Source: a virus
Virus record (IMG/VR): IMGVR_UViG_3300034102_001820
Span: 1 to 25,085 of that record
DNA: 25,085 nucleotides
Reading direction: 5' to 3' (one strand)
Shown here: positions 7,732-16,335 of the stretch, piece after piece
How the letters are laid out: every line of letters begins with the position of its first letter
Position numbering within the stretch: the stretch's first letter is position 1
Program-made: the position numbers and the translations under genes
Notes under the pieces: generated by a model
What the model was told of the DNA's origin: nothing
What the model saw: the letters and a program-made list of their open reading frames with translations, nothing else
The model's database searches: none

Positions 7732-8910
7732 TATACTTAGATTCTCTTCCTTAGTTGGTCCCGAATCGTATATCTCGATTAGTTGTCTCCATGCTTCGAG
7801 TACAACTGATTCATCAAAGTTTTCTTCTTTTTCAGGTAAATAGAAATTTATTGATTTTTCTAAAATCTCGAATTTTGTTTCACTTTCTGAAACATTCATA
7901 TCAAATGCAATACCTTGTTTTGAACAGTATTTAAAGAACTCAAAGAATGGTTTTGATTTGAATATTGTACTTATATTTTCTTCCATAATAATATCGTCCG
8001 AATTGAATGTGTAAGTGTCTTTCTTTCCGTCAAAACTTTTATTTGTCTTTAACAAATCTTCTTTCATCGGTAGAAAAACTAATGTTTTAGGGTCGGGAAC
8101 ATGAGATATATCGTCTCTTAAATCTATTTGAGCCAATACTAAATAATGAACTCCTTTCTTTTTGTAATCCCTTGTGTTTATTGATGTATAAATGGTGTTA
8201 CCACTATATATTTTTGAATTCTTTACTTGGAAATTCTTTACTTCACTTGGATTACTTTTTAGTGTTGTATACAAATCAGTCCCCGTAATCATATCGGAAA
8301 AATCACCTCTTGTAGATGAATTTCGATACACATTATATCTATTTTTCAGTTTTGTTTTAAACAAATATTCGGTAGATAATTCACCAAAGGTTCCTTGTGC
8401 CATTGTGAAATTGGCAATCTCCAAAACATGATGTAAAGGGTCTTCTTTAGTGATTTCATTTAAGTTCTTGAATATCTTGTCTCCAAAGTAATCAATCCAA
8501 TAAAAATAGTTATCGATTTCAGAACGAATATAATCGGGGTCTTCTGACTTTGGGTCAAACTCAATAAGTTTGATAATTCTCCCATTATCCTCATCGATTC
8601 CCCGAGCAATGAATTTATTTGAAATCTGTTGGTTCAAATATTGTATTAGAATATCCTGAGCGGTTGCATGTGTATTGATTTGATTCACCGCAGACCACGT
8701 TCCTTTGGATGTTAAAACACCCTCAAGACCACTATCAGGATTAACACCATATTGATTATGTGGGGTGTAGAATTTCTTATAAACCCTATCCCAACCCTCC
8801 TTTAATCTTGGTTTTTCTTTACTATGAACTGACTCCCTACCGGTGCATATCTTATAGATTCCCGAGGAATATTTGTTTTTGTTATATTTGAACTTATATT
8901 GAGGTTTCAC
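7708..8910 (-). CDS. Possible PD-(D/E)XK-type nuclease, uncharacterised
   Basis: The protein has 400 residues from a GTG at 8910; an in-frame TAG lies four codons upstream, so no longer start is possible. I do not recognise the full-length family. Residues 173-232 have the layout of a PD-(D/E)XK nuclease core: GTFGELSTEYLF helix (E177), a 'NRYNVYRNSS' strand, GDFSDMITGTDL (D206/D212), then VKNFQVKNSK, giving D-x15-QxK (Q228, K230). The rest is charged and Lys-rich with no membrane segment. It is convergent with the SNF2 helicase (24-bp coding overlap) and divergent from the gp13-like gene 51 nt away. It could act in recombination, host DNA degradation or exclusion of rivals. The nuclease call needs structure-based confirmation. 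Confidence 0.5.
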   Translation of the reverse strand: MKPQYKFKYNKNKYSSGIYKICTGRESVHSKEKPRLKEGWDRVYKKFYTPHNQYGVNPDSGLEGVLTSKGTWSAVNQINTHATAQDILIQYLNQQISNKFIARGIDEDNGRIIKLIEFDPKSEDPDYIRSEIDNYFYWIDYFGDKIFKNLNEITKEDPLHHVLEIANFTMAQGTFGELSTEYLFKTKLKNRYNVYRNSSTRGDFSDMITGTDLYTTLKSNPSEVKNFQVKNSKIYSGNTIYTSINTRDYKKKGVHYLVLAQIDLRDDISHVPDPKTLVFLPMKEDLLKTNKSFDGKKDTYTFNSDDIIMEENISTIFKSKPFFEFFKYCSKQGIAFDMNVSESETKFEILEKSINFYLPEKEENFDESVVLEAWRQLIEIYDSGPTKEENLSILEQFVKK

Positions 8911-8940
8911 AAAATATTTCTATGATATGCTAATATACGA

Positions 8941-8949
8941 ATATTTATA
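8941..8949 (+). promoter_or_regulatory. ATATTTATA box upstream of gp13-like gene (candidate late promoter)
   Basis: GAATATTTATAG lies 12 nt before the gp13-like ATG, inside the 51-nt divergent intergenic region. If it acts as a -10 element the leader would be only a few nucleotides long. Confidence 0.45.
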
Positions 8950-8961
8950 GATAAAAACAAT

Positions 8962-10080
8962 ATGGCATCCACAATAATAACGCAACCGGACAGAGAGAAG
9001 TTATATACACAGGTTTTCCATCTTTTGGGAATGCCCGTTAGAGGTATTGAATTAACTGAAGAACAGATGGATACTTTCTTAGAGTTGTCCCTTTCTGAAT
9101 ATGAACAATATGTAAGTGATTGGTTAATTGAATCCCAATGGTCCGCGTTAGCTGGTTTGGATGTTGATACTCAATCATTAACAAGAGCGTTTACCACAAG
9201 AAGTTTGGATTATGAAACTCAATACACCCATTCTTATTCAAAAATCGTGGGTCTTCAAACAGGTGGTAATGCCGAATTAAAGAAAGATTATATATCACTT
9301 AGTGCTAATACCCAAACATATACAATTCCTGCCGGTAGAGAAATAAATGAACTTTTATGGTTCACAAGAGCGGAATTAACCGACTCAATCGTTGACCCGT
9401 TCTTGGGTGGATTCGGTGGTCTTGGTGGTGTTGCATTTGGTGGTGTTGGTGGTTTTGCTCAGGTAGGTTCTTCAGGTTCATACTTTATGTTACCTGCTTA
9501 TGACCTTCTATTGAGGATGCAAGACAGAAACATTAAAAACAGATTAATCGGCGCAGAATTAACATATCGTGTAACTGCGGGTCCAAATGGTACTAAGATT
9601 GTTCATTTGTACAATGTACCGGGTGGTAGATTTGACTTTGGTTCAATCCAAAACAATAGAGAAAAGGTTTGGTATTGGTATTATGATACAATGGCTTTAG
9701 ATACCTGTTTAGATAAAAACAATGGTATCGTTAAATTACCATCGGATGTAGAAACCGAAGAATTGACATGGGATATGTTAAACAAACCCGCACAGAATTG
9801 GGTTAGAAAATACCTTATTGCTTACGCCAAAGAAGGGTTAGCAAGAATATGGGGTAAATTCTCGGGTGATTTACAAGTACCTGATAGTTCAGTAAAACTT
9901 GACTACTCATCACTTTTAACCGAAGCAAAAGATGAGAGATTAAAATTGGTAGAGGAACTAATGCAAAGATTGGAAAGACTTCGTCCTGAGAAAGTTCTCG
10001 AAAGAAAAGGAAACGAAGCTGAGAATCTTAACAAGGCATTGAAGTACAGACCAATGCAGTCACCATTTAACGTAATTTAA
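8962..10080 (+). CDS. 13: Neck protein, head-tail connector (T4 gp13-like)
   Basis: The protein has 372 residues; T4 gp13 has 309. Family features are the N-terminal helices with LLGMPVRGIELTEEQMDTFL and a following acidic helix (LSLSEYEQYVSDWL), and the C-terminal NWVRKYLIAYAKEGLARIWG KFSG...VPDSSVKLDYSSLL segment followed by a long helix (about 320-342). In T4, gp13 and gp14 form the neck that closes the filled head and receives the tail. Residues 149-164 are an unusual Gly-rich loop (GGFGGLGGVAFGGVGG). The ATG at 8962 has no Shine-Dalgarno. The gene is on the opposite strand from the gp14/gp15-like genes and separated from them by helicase and nuclease genes. Its stop shares TTAA with the convergent polymerase stop. 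Confidence 0.75.
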   Translation: MASTIITQPDREKLYTQVFHLLGMPVRGIELTEEQMDTFLELSLSEYEQYVSDWLIESQWSALAGLDVDTQSLTRAFTTRSLDYETQYTHSYSKIVGLQTGGNAELKKDYISLSANTQTYTIPAGREINELLWFTRAELTDSIVDPFLGGFGGLGGVAFGGVGGFAQVGSSGSYFMLPAYDLLLRMQDRNIKNRLIGAELTYRVTAGPNGTKIVHLYNVPGGRFDFGSIQNNREKVWYWYYDTMALDTCLDKNNGIVKLPSDVETEELTWDMLNKPAQNWVRKYLIAYAKEGLARIWGKFSGDLQVPDSSVKLDYSSLLTEAKDERLKLVEELMQRLERLRPEKVLERKGNEAENLNKALKYRPMQSPFNVI

Positions 10081-12974
10081 CTTTCCACCGCGTGGTAAGC
10101 AAAGTCGTTACCATTGGTTTCGATTATCTCATCCTCATTACTCTTTGTACTGGCAACTTGTAGGTTGACAACCTTTCTATTGTGGTCCACCCAATATTGG
10201 TCAACTAAATCAATACTATTCTCTACGTACATAAAGAATGGGTCACGTTGTACTCTGTTCCAAAACATAACTTCACTATCTGAGAGAGTCATCACTTCGT
10301 CAAACTTATCTTGACCATCTTCTTTCAATGGATAACCACTAATAAGTTCACATTGTGATTTTGTGAAGTATTGTCGGTCCTTCGGGTCCTCAACAAGAAT
10401 GTCTTCTCTAATCTCAGGTTTGAACGCACATAACAGAGGTTCAATACGTTTATTAAAGTTCGTCAAATAACGAGCAACATTATAATCACCTGTTAAATCA
10501 GGATTGTTTTGGATATCCTTTTCAGGAATCATATAACAATTGATTTGTAGATAATCATTTGGCATTGGAACACCGTGTTCTCTCATGTATTCCTCTTGCA
10601 TCTTCTTCGTCGGTTTAGAAATCTTCTGAACATCACCATCTGATTTCTTAACTCCGTTATTCACGTAATAAATTGTTTCTCCAAGACCTGCGGGATAGTT
10701 GTTTTGTAAAACCAACTCCATATGTGCTTGTCGAGACATCAATGAACCCGACTTAGTTGTTTTCTTAATGTGTTTCTTATAATCATCTACAGATTGCTTA
10801 ACACGTGCTTTGTTGGCAATTTTAGAAAGAGGTATTTCTTTATTGTGAATCTTCTCTACATATTGATAATACAATTCAATAAATGAAAGACCATCACCAC
10901 TAAGTAAATGTTTCAAACCCTCGTCCAAAAATTCTACAATATACTGTTGTAGTTTTTTAGATTTGATTGTGTTACCAGTTAACTTAATAACCTCTTTACC
11001 TTTTTTATTTAATTTGATGATGTAGTTCTTACGAGAAACATTGATACATGACGGTGCAGTGTAATCAATATCCAATCCCATTTCATTTCGCATAAAGATG
11101 TCATTGAACTCGGCAGTATCTGCTTCAATACCTTTATATTCTTTACCCTCGTCCACCAACTCATTCAATCCCTTACCGATGTAAGTGTGTTCATTAATTG
11201 TATCGGGAGTTTCAAAGTTTACACCGTCCGTGTCCATTACGAGAGGTTTGTAACCTTTTTTCATGAAGAACATAATCATCATACGAAGACATTGACGACC
11301 TGTACATGTAATGGTTTCACCCATATTCATATCTCCCCATGGAAATACTTGTGGTGCCGATAATGAACCAAAATATGCGTTGATGAAAATCTTAATTGGT
11401 AATTGTTTACGGTCATACATCTCCGCTTGAACGGGGTCAGATGATTTCAATTCACCGGCAAGACGTTTGTACTTAATACGAATGTTACGGAAATACTTTA
11501 ACATCGATTTTTGTACGTGCATCACATCACAATCAGGGAATACATCATATACCAACTGAATAGATGGATAAAGAGATGCGTAGTCAAACTTAACGATGTT
11601 CTTCGCATAACCAACGTTTAACAAACGTGATAATCCACCGGTAATTGCTCGTTTCTCATCTTTTGCGGGGATGGCGAGATTGTTTTCATATGACCATGCC
11701 AACATGATAATCTTCCACAATGTCGCAGTACCCATCGTCGCAATTCTCTCGTAGGTTGTGGGTACCAACTTTGATAGTAAGAATGTAGATTGTGAGAATG
11801 AATCATCTACAATCATAGTTTCATACAAGTCATCGTCAAGATACTGTTCAACAATCTTTCTACCCGGCCATACCTCAAATTTATTTGGGTATTTTTCAAG
11901 TAATCCTTCAGTACCGGGTTCACCAATCTTTTTGTAGTTACCCGTTTTTGGATTTACGTAGTAACTATCATTTTCTAAATAAATCTTCGAGATATATGCC
12001 CCATCCACATAAACACGATTAGGTTTTTCCTTCTCCAAATATTTGGTGATGTACTTCAATCCCCAAGATTTGATTTCGGAATTGATTGCTTGTGCTCTAC
12101 GAACAGAGTGGGCAATATCAATAATATTGAAACCCCATATAACGTGTTGGGTATAGGGTTCAATTTCGTTTGCTAATTTTAATACTCCCTCTTTTTCCTT
12201 CATTCCCTGTGTTGTGAATATTTGTGTTAATCCACTAACATCCACACCCAACATCTTTGCTCGTTTTAGAATAAAGGGCCAGTCAAAGAAAGCTGAGTTG
12301 TATCCACCAATAATTGTTGGTTTTACTTCTTTTATTAATTCGAAAAATCTCTCAATACATCTTTTCTCACCATCCTCACCAAATGCGGGAATGGTTTCCT
12401 GTAAACCACGGTTGTCTTTAACTCCAATCAAGATAATTTCACTCGATTCTGCTTCCAACCCCGTGGTCTCGATATCGAATACAAATCGATGAACTCCCGA
12501 ATAATCGTCAATACCTTTAAAAAGACGTTTCTTTTTCTGTATCAAGTATTGTTCTACAGGAGATAGTATTGTAAAAAAAGATTTTGTTTTTTCACCCCAT
12601 GGGTCGACCCCACCTTGTCTGAAGAAGTTTACTAACTCGGTATAACCTTTCATACACTTAACTAAGTGTGTCATACCATTCTGTAAACGTTCATTACCGT
12701 GGGTTTCCAATTTCTCAATTAAAATTCCATACTCACCCATCTTCTTCTTTTGAAGGGCTTTGTTGTTTTGGTAAAAGTTTAATCCACTAAGGTCACCAAC
12801 CCATAGGAATGGTACCAAGGTATCTTGTTTTACAAGTTTACCCTTTTCAGGGTCCTGAATAATTTTGAAAATTTTGTTGGTTCTATAATCGTATTCAACC
12901 CCCACTATGTATTGCTCGGGGTCCCAACCATTTAAGAAGTTCTCGATAACTTCTTGAGAAATTACTTCTGACAT
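10077..12974 (-). CDS. 43: Family B DNA polymerase with 3'-5' exonuclease (T4 gp43-like)
   Basis: The replicative polymerase, 965 residues (T4 gp43 has 898). The exonuclease domain has Exo I HRFVFDIETTGLE (D167, E169), Exo II IIGGYNSAFFDWPF (D231) and an Exo III-like segment VEQYLDDDLYE (Y378, D382). The polymerase domain has motif A VKFDYASLYPSIQ (D464 to S471), motif B LPIKIFINAYFGSLSA (K528, Y534, G536) and motif C LVMDTDGVNFE (D581, D583). Motif C is DTDG rather than the commoner DTDS. All catalytic acidic residues are present, with no intron, intein or split. The ATG at 12974 has no Shine-Dalgarno. A Bacteroidota-like promoter and a 19-bp palindrome precede it, so it is probably transcribed separately from the fibre operon upstream on the same strand. 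Confidence 0.96.
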   Translation of the reverse strand: MSEVISQEVIENFLNGWDPEQYIVGVEYDYRTNKIFKIIQDPEKGKLVKQDTLVPFLWVGDLSGLNFYQNNKALQKKKMGEYGILIEKLETHGNERLQNGMTHLVKCMKGYTELVNFFRQGGVDPWGEKTKSFFTILSPVEQYLIQKKKRLFKGIDDYSGVHRFVFDIETTGLEAESSEIILIGVKDNRGLQETIPAFGEDGEKRCIERFFELIKEVKPTIIGGYNSAFFDWPFILKRAKMLGVDVSGLTQIFTTQGMKEKEGVLKLANEIEPYTQHVIWGFNIIDIAHSVRRAQAINSEIKSWGLKYITKYLEKEKPNRVYVDGAYISKIYLENDSYYVNPKTGNYKKIGEPGTEGLLEKYPNKFEVWPGRKIVEQYLDDDLYETMIVDDSFSQSTFLLSKLVPTTYERIATMGTATLWKIIMLAWSYENNLAIPAKDEKRAITGGLSRLLNVGYAKNIVKFDYASLYPSIQLVYDVFPDCDVMHVQKSMLKYFRNIRIKYKRLAGELKSSDPVQAEMYDRKQLPIKIFINAYFGSLSAPQVFPWGDMNMGETITCTGRQCLRMMIMFFMKKGYKPLVMDTDGVNFETPDTINEHTYIGKGLNELVDEGKEYKGIEADTAEFNDIFMRNEMGLDIDYTAPSCINVSRKNYIIKLNKKGKEVIKLTGNTIKSKKLQQYIVEFLDEGLKHLLSGDGLSFIELYYQYVEKIHNKEIPLSKIANKARVKQSVDDYKKHIKKTTKSGSLMSRQAHMELVLQNNYPAGLGETIYYVNNGVKKSDGDVQKISKPTKKMQEEYMREHGVPMPNDYLQINCYMIPEKDIQNNPDLTGDYNVARYLTNFNKRIEPLLCAFKPEIREDILVEDPKDRQYFTKSQCELISGYPLKEDGQDKFDEVMTLSDSEVMFWNRVQRDPFFMYVENSIDLVDQYWVDHNRKVVNLQVASTKSNEDEIIETNGNDFAYHAVES

Positions 12975-12997
12975 AATATATTAGTTGACTTATTAGC

Positions 12998-13016
12998 TTA
13001 TACCACCGTGGTATAA
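12998..13016. promoter_or_regulatory. 19-bp palindrome in the polymerase leader (candidate operator)
   Basis: TTATACCAC-C-GTGGTATAA is a perfect inverted repeat with 9-bp arms and a single central base, 23 nt before the polymerase ATG. It lies just downstream of the predicted start point of the promoter at 13030-13062. The one-base centre favours a dimeric DNA-binding protein over an RNA hairpin, although an 8-bp stem with a 3-nt loop could form in RNA. Confidence 0.65.
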
Positions 13017-13029
13017 TTTGTCTTACTAA

Positions 13030-13062
13030 CAAATATAGGTAAAAAAAATTGAATTTACAAAA
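13030..13062 (-). promoter_or_regulatory. Bacteroidota-type promoter for DNA polymerase
   Basis: On the minus strand TTTTG (13062-13058), 20 nt of spacing and TATATTTG (13037-13030) match the Bacteroidota primary-sigma consensus (TTTG about -33 and TAnnTTTG about -7). The -33 element overlaps the last codons and stop of the methyltransferase gene. Use of host-type promoters fits an early or middle replication gene. Confidence 0.5.
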
Positions 13063-13669
13063 CGGGTGGATAATAATTTTCTTTTAGGTCGTGTTCACTA
13101 AAATTCCACCTTTTAATTAAACCTAATTGGTACCCATTGAAAAACAACTCTAAATGTTTGTGAAACGCAAACGCAAATGAATCGACTCCCGATTTTACTT
13201 GTAGATGTTTTTCTTGTTCCAAACCTCCCAAATAATCGTCAAATATCATTACACCACCATCCTTTAAACAATAAAACGCATTAACGGCATCTTCTAACAC
13301 ATGACATGACATATGACTCCCATCAATGTAAACAAAATCAAGAAATTCCTTTGTTTCCCCTCTATGAGTGAAAGATTTAAACGCATCTCTCGATTCCCCA
13401 TGAAATAATGTGACATTCTCATAAGGTTCTATATTTGATAAAAGGTATTCAGATTGATTTATATCCATTAGATATAAATGAGAACCCTCTAAACCACAAA
13501 GACGTTCTCTTATGTAAACAGAAGATGCTCCATGATAACTACCAATCTCCAAACAGGTATTTGGTTTATCAAAAAGAAATGATAACGATTTATCCCAATT
13601 AACAATATGGTCCTTAAACCAAATGCGTTCATTTTCGGGATAATTAAAATGTGATGGATACTCAAACAT
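13055..13669 (-). CDS. Class I SAM-dependent methyltransferase (Methyltransf_24-like)
   Basis: The protein has 204 residues. The Rossmann-fold motifs are visible: motif I NTCLEIGSYHGASS (about 37-50) for SAM binding, an acidic residue after strand 2 (YLMDINQSE, D69), then DFVYIDGSHMSCHV (D116, H119) and LKDGGVMIFDDYLGG (about 135-149). The 'IDG.H....v..D.......L..GG....DD' pattern is that of the methyltransferase 24 / macrocin O-methyltransferase-like group, which often methylates sugars or small molecules and binds a metal through the DD pair. It is the last gene of the minus-strand fibre operon, so a substrate on a virion-bound or host-surface glycan is plausible but unproven. Nothing suggests a DNA methylase: no DPPY or NPPY motif and no target-recognition domain. 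Confidence 0.8.
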   Translation of the reverse strand: MFEYPSHFNYPENERIWFKDHIVNWDKSLSFLFDKPNTCLEIGSYHGASSVYIRERLCGLEGSHLYLMDINQSEYLLSNIEPYENVTLFHGESRDAFKSFTHRGETKEFLDFVYIDGSHMSCHVLEDAVNAFYCLKDGGVMIFDDYLGGLEQEKHLQVKSGVDSFAFAFHKHLELFFNGYQLGLIKRWNFSEHDLKENYYPPVL

Positions 13670-13708
13670 AATTTAAATCAATAAATTATGATATGAAAAA
13701 TAAAATGT

Positions 13709-14077
13709 TTAGTAAATGGTAATAAACAACTTCTCCTTAATGGGTAGAATGAGTTTTGTTGTGGGATTCAAGTTCGTATCAAGGAATTGAACTGTGATTT
13801 TACCTTCGTATTTACCGGCATTTGATGTTTGTGATTCAGTAAAACGATGAACAATGTAATATTCATCAGTTGTTTGGTCGTATTTTTTATTACGGGTGGT
13901 AATATTACATTCAGAATTCAAAATCTCAGGTTCACCATCTTCGATTCTATACATATCCAAAGTGATGTCACAATTTTCCAATAAATCGTTAAATGATGAT
14001 TTATCATTCTTACCATCATCAATCAACCTCATTTTTAATATTGGGTCACTAGCACCCTGTCTGATAAAAAATTCCAT
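13709..14077 (-). CDS. Small beta-rich tail/fibre accessory protein (BppU N-terminus-like)
   Basis: The protein has 122 residues and no membrane segment or cysteine cluster. It starts MEFFIRQGASDPILKMRLID and ends LPIKEKLFITIY, with a central 'ITLDMYRIEDGEPEIL' strand and a 'NAGKYEGKITVQFLD' segment. The pattern 'f.iRqG...P.l...l.D.........C...f.M......i.....y..............aG.Y.g...v.F.D......I' resembles the N-terminal baseplate-attachment domain of BppU-type proteins in other phages. Fit with a fibre operon is good. It follows the propeller fibre gene by 12 nt. An ATATTTATA sequence ends 4 nt before its ATG and overlaps the previous stop codon. The family call is from pattern memory. Confidence 0.5.
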   Translation of the reverse strand: MEFFIRQGASDPILKMRLIDDGKNDKSSFNDLLENCDITLDMYRIEDGEPEILNSECNITTRNKKYDQTTDEYYIVHRFTESQTSNAGKYEGKITVQFLDTNLNPTTKLILPIKEKLFITIY

Positions 14078-14081
14078 ATCT

Positions 14082-14090
14082 TATAAATAT
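14082..14090 (-). promoter_or_regulatory. ATATTTATA box immediately before the BppU-like gene
   Basis: The coding-strand sequence ATATTTATAAGATATG has the box ending 4 nt before the start codon and overlapping the first base of the upstream stop. At this distance it would give a leaderless mRNA, or it may act in translation instead. Weakest of the exact copies as a promoter. Confidence 0.3.
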
Positions 14091-15307
14091 TATATAGATG
14101 CAATTGCTCTAACCGCAGTTCCAAGCCATTCAAGATTATAATCGTTATAAACAGTCCAAGTAATTAGGTCTGTCGATGTTATCAACCATTTACCTGGAGA
14201 AATCCCACTATTATCAAAGGCCCCAACATACCACTTATCACCGTTCCAATGAACAGTAAATGCGGTACTAACTAAGATAGAGTTAGCACCTGTAGATGTT
14301 GACCAATTAAACCCATCAGTTGAATATGCTACTTTATTTGTACCGGCACCAACCGCAACAAAATAAACACCATTATAATCGATTCCATAAATATTGTTAT
14401 CAAATATTACATTATCATTTGTCGAACCAGTCCAAGTAATACCATCATAAGAAACCGCAATTTGTTTTCCACCTTGACCACCAACAGCAACAAATCGGTC
14501 ACCACCATAAACAATCGAATTAGTTACTGAGGATAAAAAACTATTATCTTTAGTTACTGCGGAAAATGTTACACCATTATCGGTGGAAACGTATAAATTG
14601 GAGATGGAGTTTCCCCCACCAACAACCCAAGTACCTAAATTATTTCCCGCGACGCAAAATAAACCACTACTTAATGGAATATTGCCGGTAACTCCGGTCC
14701 AAGAAATGCCGTCTGTTGACTTAGCGATTTTTCCGGAACCACCACCAATACCTACCGCCATAAAAATACCATTGGAATAGGTTATTCCGGCAACAAGTCC
14801 TTCAGTAAATATGGTATTTGCTGATGACGATGATGACCATGAACTACCATTTGTAGAGTAGATAAGTTTATTTAAACTATTTGTGTTACTTCCAACAACG
14901 TAAATTAACCCGTTAGTTGACACCGACCTAGCATAAGGACTGGTAATTAATGAATCAGCAGAAGATGAATTTGTAAAATAATTATTTCCACTATTTTGAT
15001 ATAAAACTTGGGAGCCAGTCCCACCAACAATTACCATACTTGGTGGCATTTCAGGAGATGGTGTGGGTGTAATTGTTGGAGTTAAGGTTGGGGTAGGTGT
15101 TTGAGTAGAACTCAAAGTTGGTGTTGGTGTGGGTGTTTGTGACGAAGTTAATGTCGGAGTTGGAGTAGGTGTCTCAGTTAAAGTTGGTGTTTGAGTTGTG
15201 GTATTGGTTGGCGTTAAAGTTTGGGTAGGAGTATTTGTTGGCGTACTAGATGACGTTGGTGTTGGTGTCGGTAAATTCCCTAAAACTCTCGAATAAACTG
15301 ATATCAT
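14090..15307 (-). CDS. Fibre/adhesin with Thr/Pro-rich stalk and BNR-type beta-propeller
   Basis: The protein has 405 residues. A short N-terminus ([12 protein letters not shown]) is followed at about 13-86 by a Thr/Pro/Ser tract ([16 protein letters not shown] and so on). The remainder (about 90-405) is a run of strands carrying Asp-box/BNR-like units: [48 protein letters not shown] and TSTDLITWT, each followed by 'Y..G.(F/R)(V/M)AVG'. Such propellers occur in sialidase-like and carbohydrate-binding adhesins; no sialidase catalytic residues (RIP motif, Tyr/Glu pair) were recognised, so binding rather than cleavage is favoured. The Thr/Pro stalk is the same kind as in the 16336-18582 gene. 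It probably projects the propeller to the host surface. Confidence 0.75.
   Translation of the reverse strand: MISVYSRVLGNLPTPTPTSSSTPTNTPTQTLTPTNTTTQTPTLTETPTPTPTLTSSQTPTPTPTLSSTQTPTPTLTPTITPTPSPEMPPSMVIVGGTGSQVLYQNSGNNYFTNSSSADSLITSPYARSVSTNGLIYVVGSNTNSLNKLIYSTNGSSWSSSSSANTIFTEGLVAGITYSNGIFMAVGIGGGSGKIAKSTDGISWTGVTGNIPLSSGLFCVAGNNLGTWVVGGGNSISNLYVSTDNGVTFSAVTKDNSFLSSVTNSIVYGGDRFVAVGGQGGKQIAVSYDGITWTGSTNDNVIFDNNIYGIDYNGVYFVAVGAGTNKVAYSTDGFNWSTSTGANSILVSTAFTVHWNGDKWYVGAFDNSGISPGKWLITSTDLITWTVYNDYNLEWLGTAVRAIASI
15050..15271 (-). repeat. Thr/Pro linker-coding repeat tract in the propeller fibre gene
   Basis: Degenerate repeats of short units encode TPTPTLT/TPTQTLT. On the plus strand they read as variations of gttggtgtgggtgttt. 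Similar sequence occurs at three places in the 16336-18582 gene. Confidence 0.85.
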
Positions 15308-15320
15308 ATTTTTTATTCAT

Positions 15321-16334
15321 TTATAATGTAACTTCAAAAGTTGCGGAATAACCTTTACTTCCTACCTCAGGACCTCCACCCGAATAATTAATATTCAATG
15401 TGTTACCTGATGTTAATGTTAATGATGTTGGGAACGTATAACTAAAATTCCTACTTCCTCCGGTATGTACCCATGATACCGATGATGTAACGGTATTTGA
15501 TGAATTCCTCATCTCAAGTAAAAATGTTGTATCTGTTGATGATGTTACATCACCATATGAGCCATTTACACTTGTAATTGTTTTGTTGTTGTAATCTGAT
15601 GGAATAACAACATACGCATCTCTCATTGAATTATTTACAACAAAATCTGATATTGATATTGAAGCAGGAACTGAGTTTATCGCAATATAATCCGATGATG
15701 AGTTTGTGTAACCCGTAATTGTTATTGTTCCACCGGTGTTATTATAAAGTGTTGTTGTTCCATTTGAATGTGTTCCTCCCGTTATTTGAACATCGGAACC
15801 ATAAAAAATTCTCCATTTTGCATTTTCACGAGTAGTTCCACTCACATTTTCTATGGTAGAACCCGTCCAAGCAGAAATTAATGCTGCTCCCGATGCTTTT
15901 TCAACACCACCAACTCTATTTGAAACTGTATATGAGATATCAGTGGAAGTTATACAGTTATCGGTAACCGCATTATCCCATAATGTTTCATAATTGTCAA
16001 TTTGAAATTGATACGTTGTTTGGTTTTCATGTACATAAACCAACATTCCAAGTTTTCTTCTACCACTTGAGATACCATCAGAATTTAATGTAATTCTATT
16101 CGTAATTGTTGATACCGGACTTTTATAAAAAGTAACGGGAATTGTATTTCCACTATTTGATATGTTACCCGTTACCCCAAAGGTTGAAAAATCTAAATCC
16201 GATAATCTCCACACTTCTTGATAACCACCAACAAGTGATGTACTAAACGTAGAACCGTAAGTACTTGTTAATCCAACACCACTTGGTGCGGATACCTCAA
16301 CAGATGATATTGGGTTTTTATAAGTTAATGCCAT
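15321..16334 (-). CDS. Beta-rich structural protein of the fibre operon, unknown family
   Basis: The protein has 337 residues, rich in Ser, Thr, Asn and Gly, with predicted beta strands throughout, one cysteine and no signal peptide or transmembrane helix. I recognise no family. The N-terminus, MALTYKNPISSVEVSAPSGV, is followed by a first part (about 30-170) with aromatic strands (LGMLVYVHENQTTYQFQID). A middle segment (about 180-225, GGTHSNGTTTLYNNTGGTIT) may be a small beta-helix-like stretch. The C-terminal part ends SGGGPEVGSKGYSATFEVTL. It lies between two Thr/Pro-linker fibre genes, with 1 nt from the upstream stop and 13 nt to the downstream start, so the same transcript is likely. A fibre subunit, fibre cap or receptor-binding role is inferred from context only. 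Confidence 0.6.
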   Translation of the reverse strand: MALTYKNPISSVEVSAPSGVGLTSTYGSTFSTSLVGGYQEVWRLSDLDFSTFGVTGNISNSGNTIPVTFYKSPVSTITNRITLNSDGISSGRRKLGMLVYVHENQTTYQFQIDNYETLWDNAVTDNCITSTDISYTVSNRVGGVEKASGAALISAWTGSTIENVSGTTRENAKWRIFYGSDVQITGGTHSNGTTTLYNNTGGTITITGYTNSSSDYIAINSVPASISISDFVVNNSMRDAYVVIPSDYNNKTITSVNGSYGDVTSSTDTTFLLEMRNSSNTVTSSVSWVHTGGSRNFSYTFPTSLTLTSGNTLNINYSGGGPEVGSKGYSATFEVTL

Positions 16335-16335
16335 T

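Noticed and set aside
10077-12974. Intein, intron or split in the DNA polymerase gene
   Set aside because: Exo and Pol motifs follow in one uninterrupted frame with normal spacing.
13055-13669. DNA methyltransferase
   Set aside because: No DPPY/NPPY or PCQ catalytic motif; the IDG-H and DD residues point to the sugar/small-molecule group.
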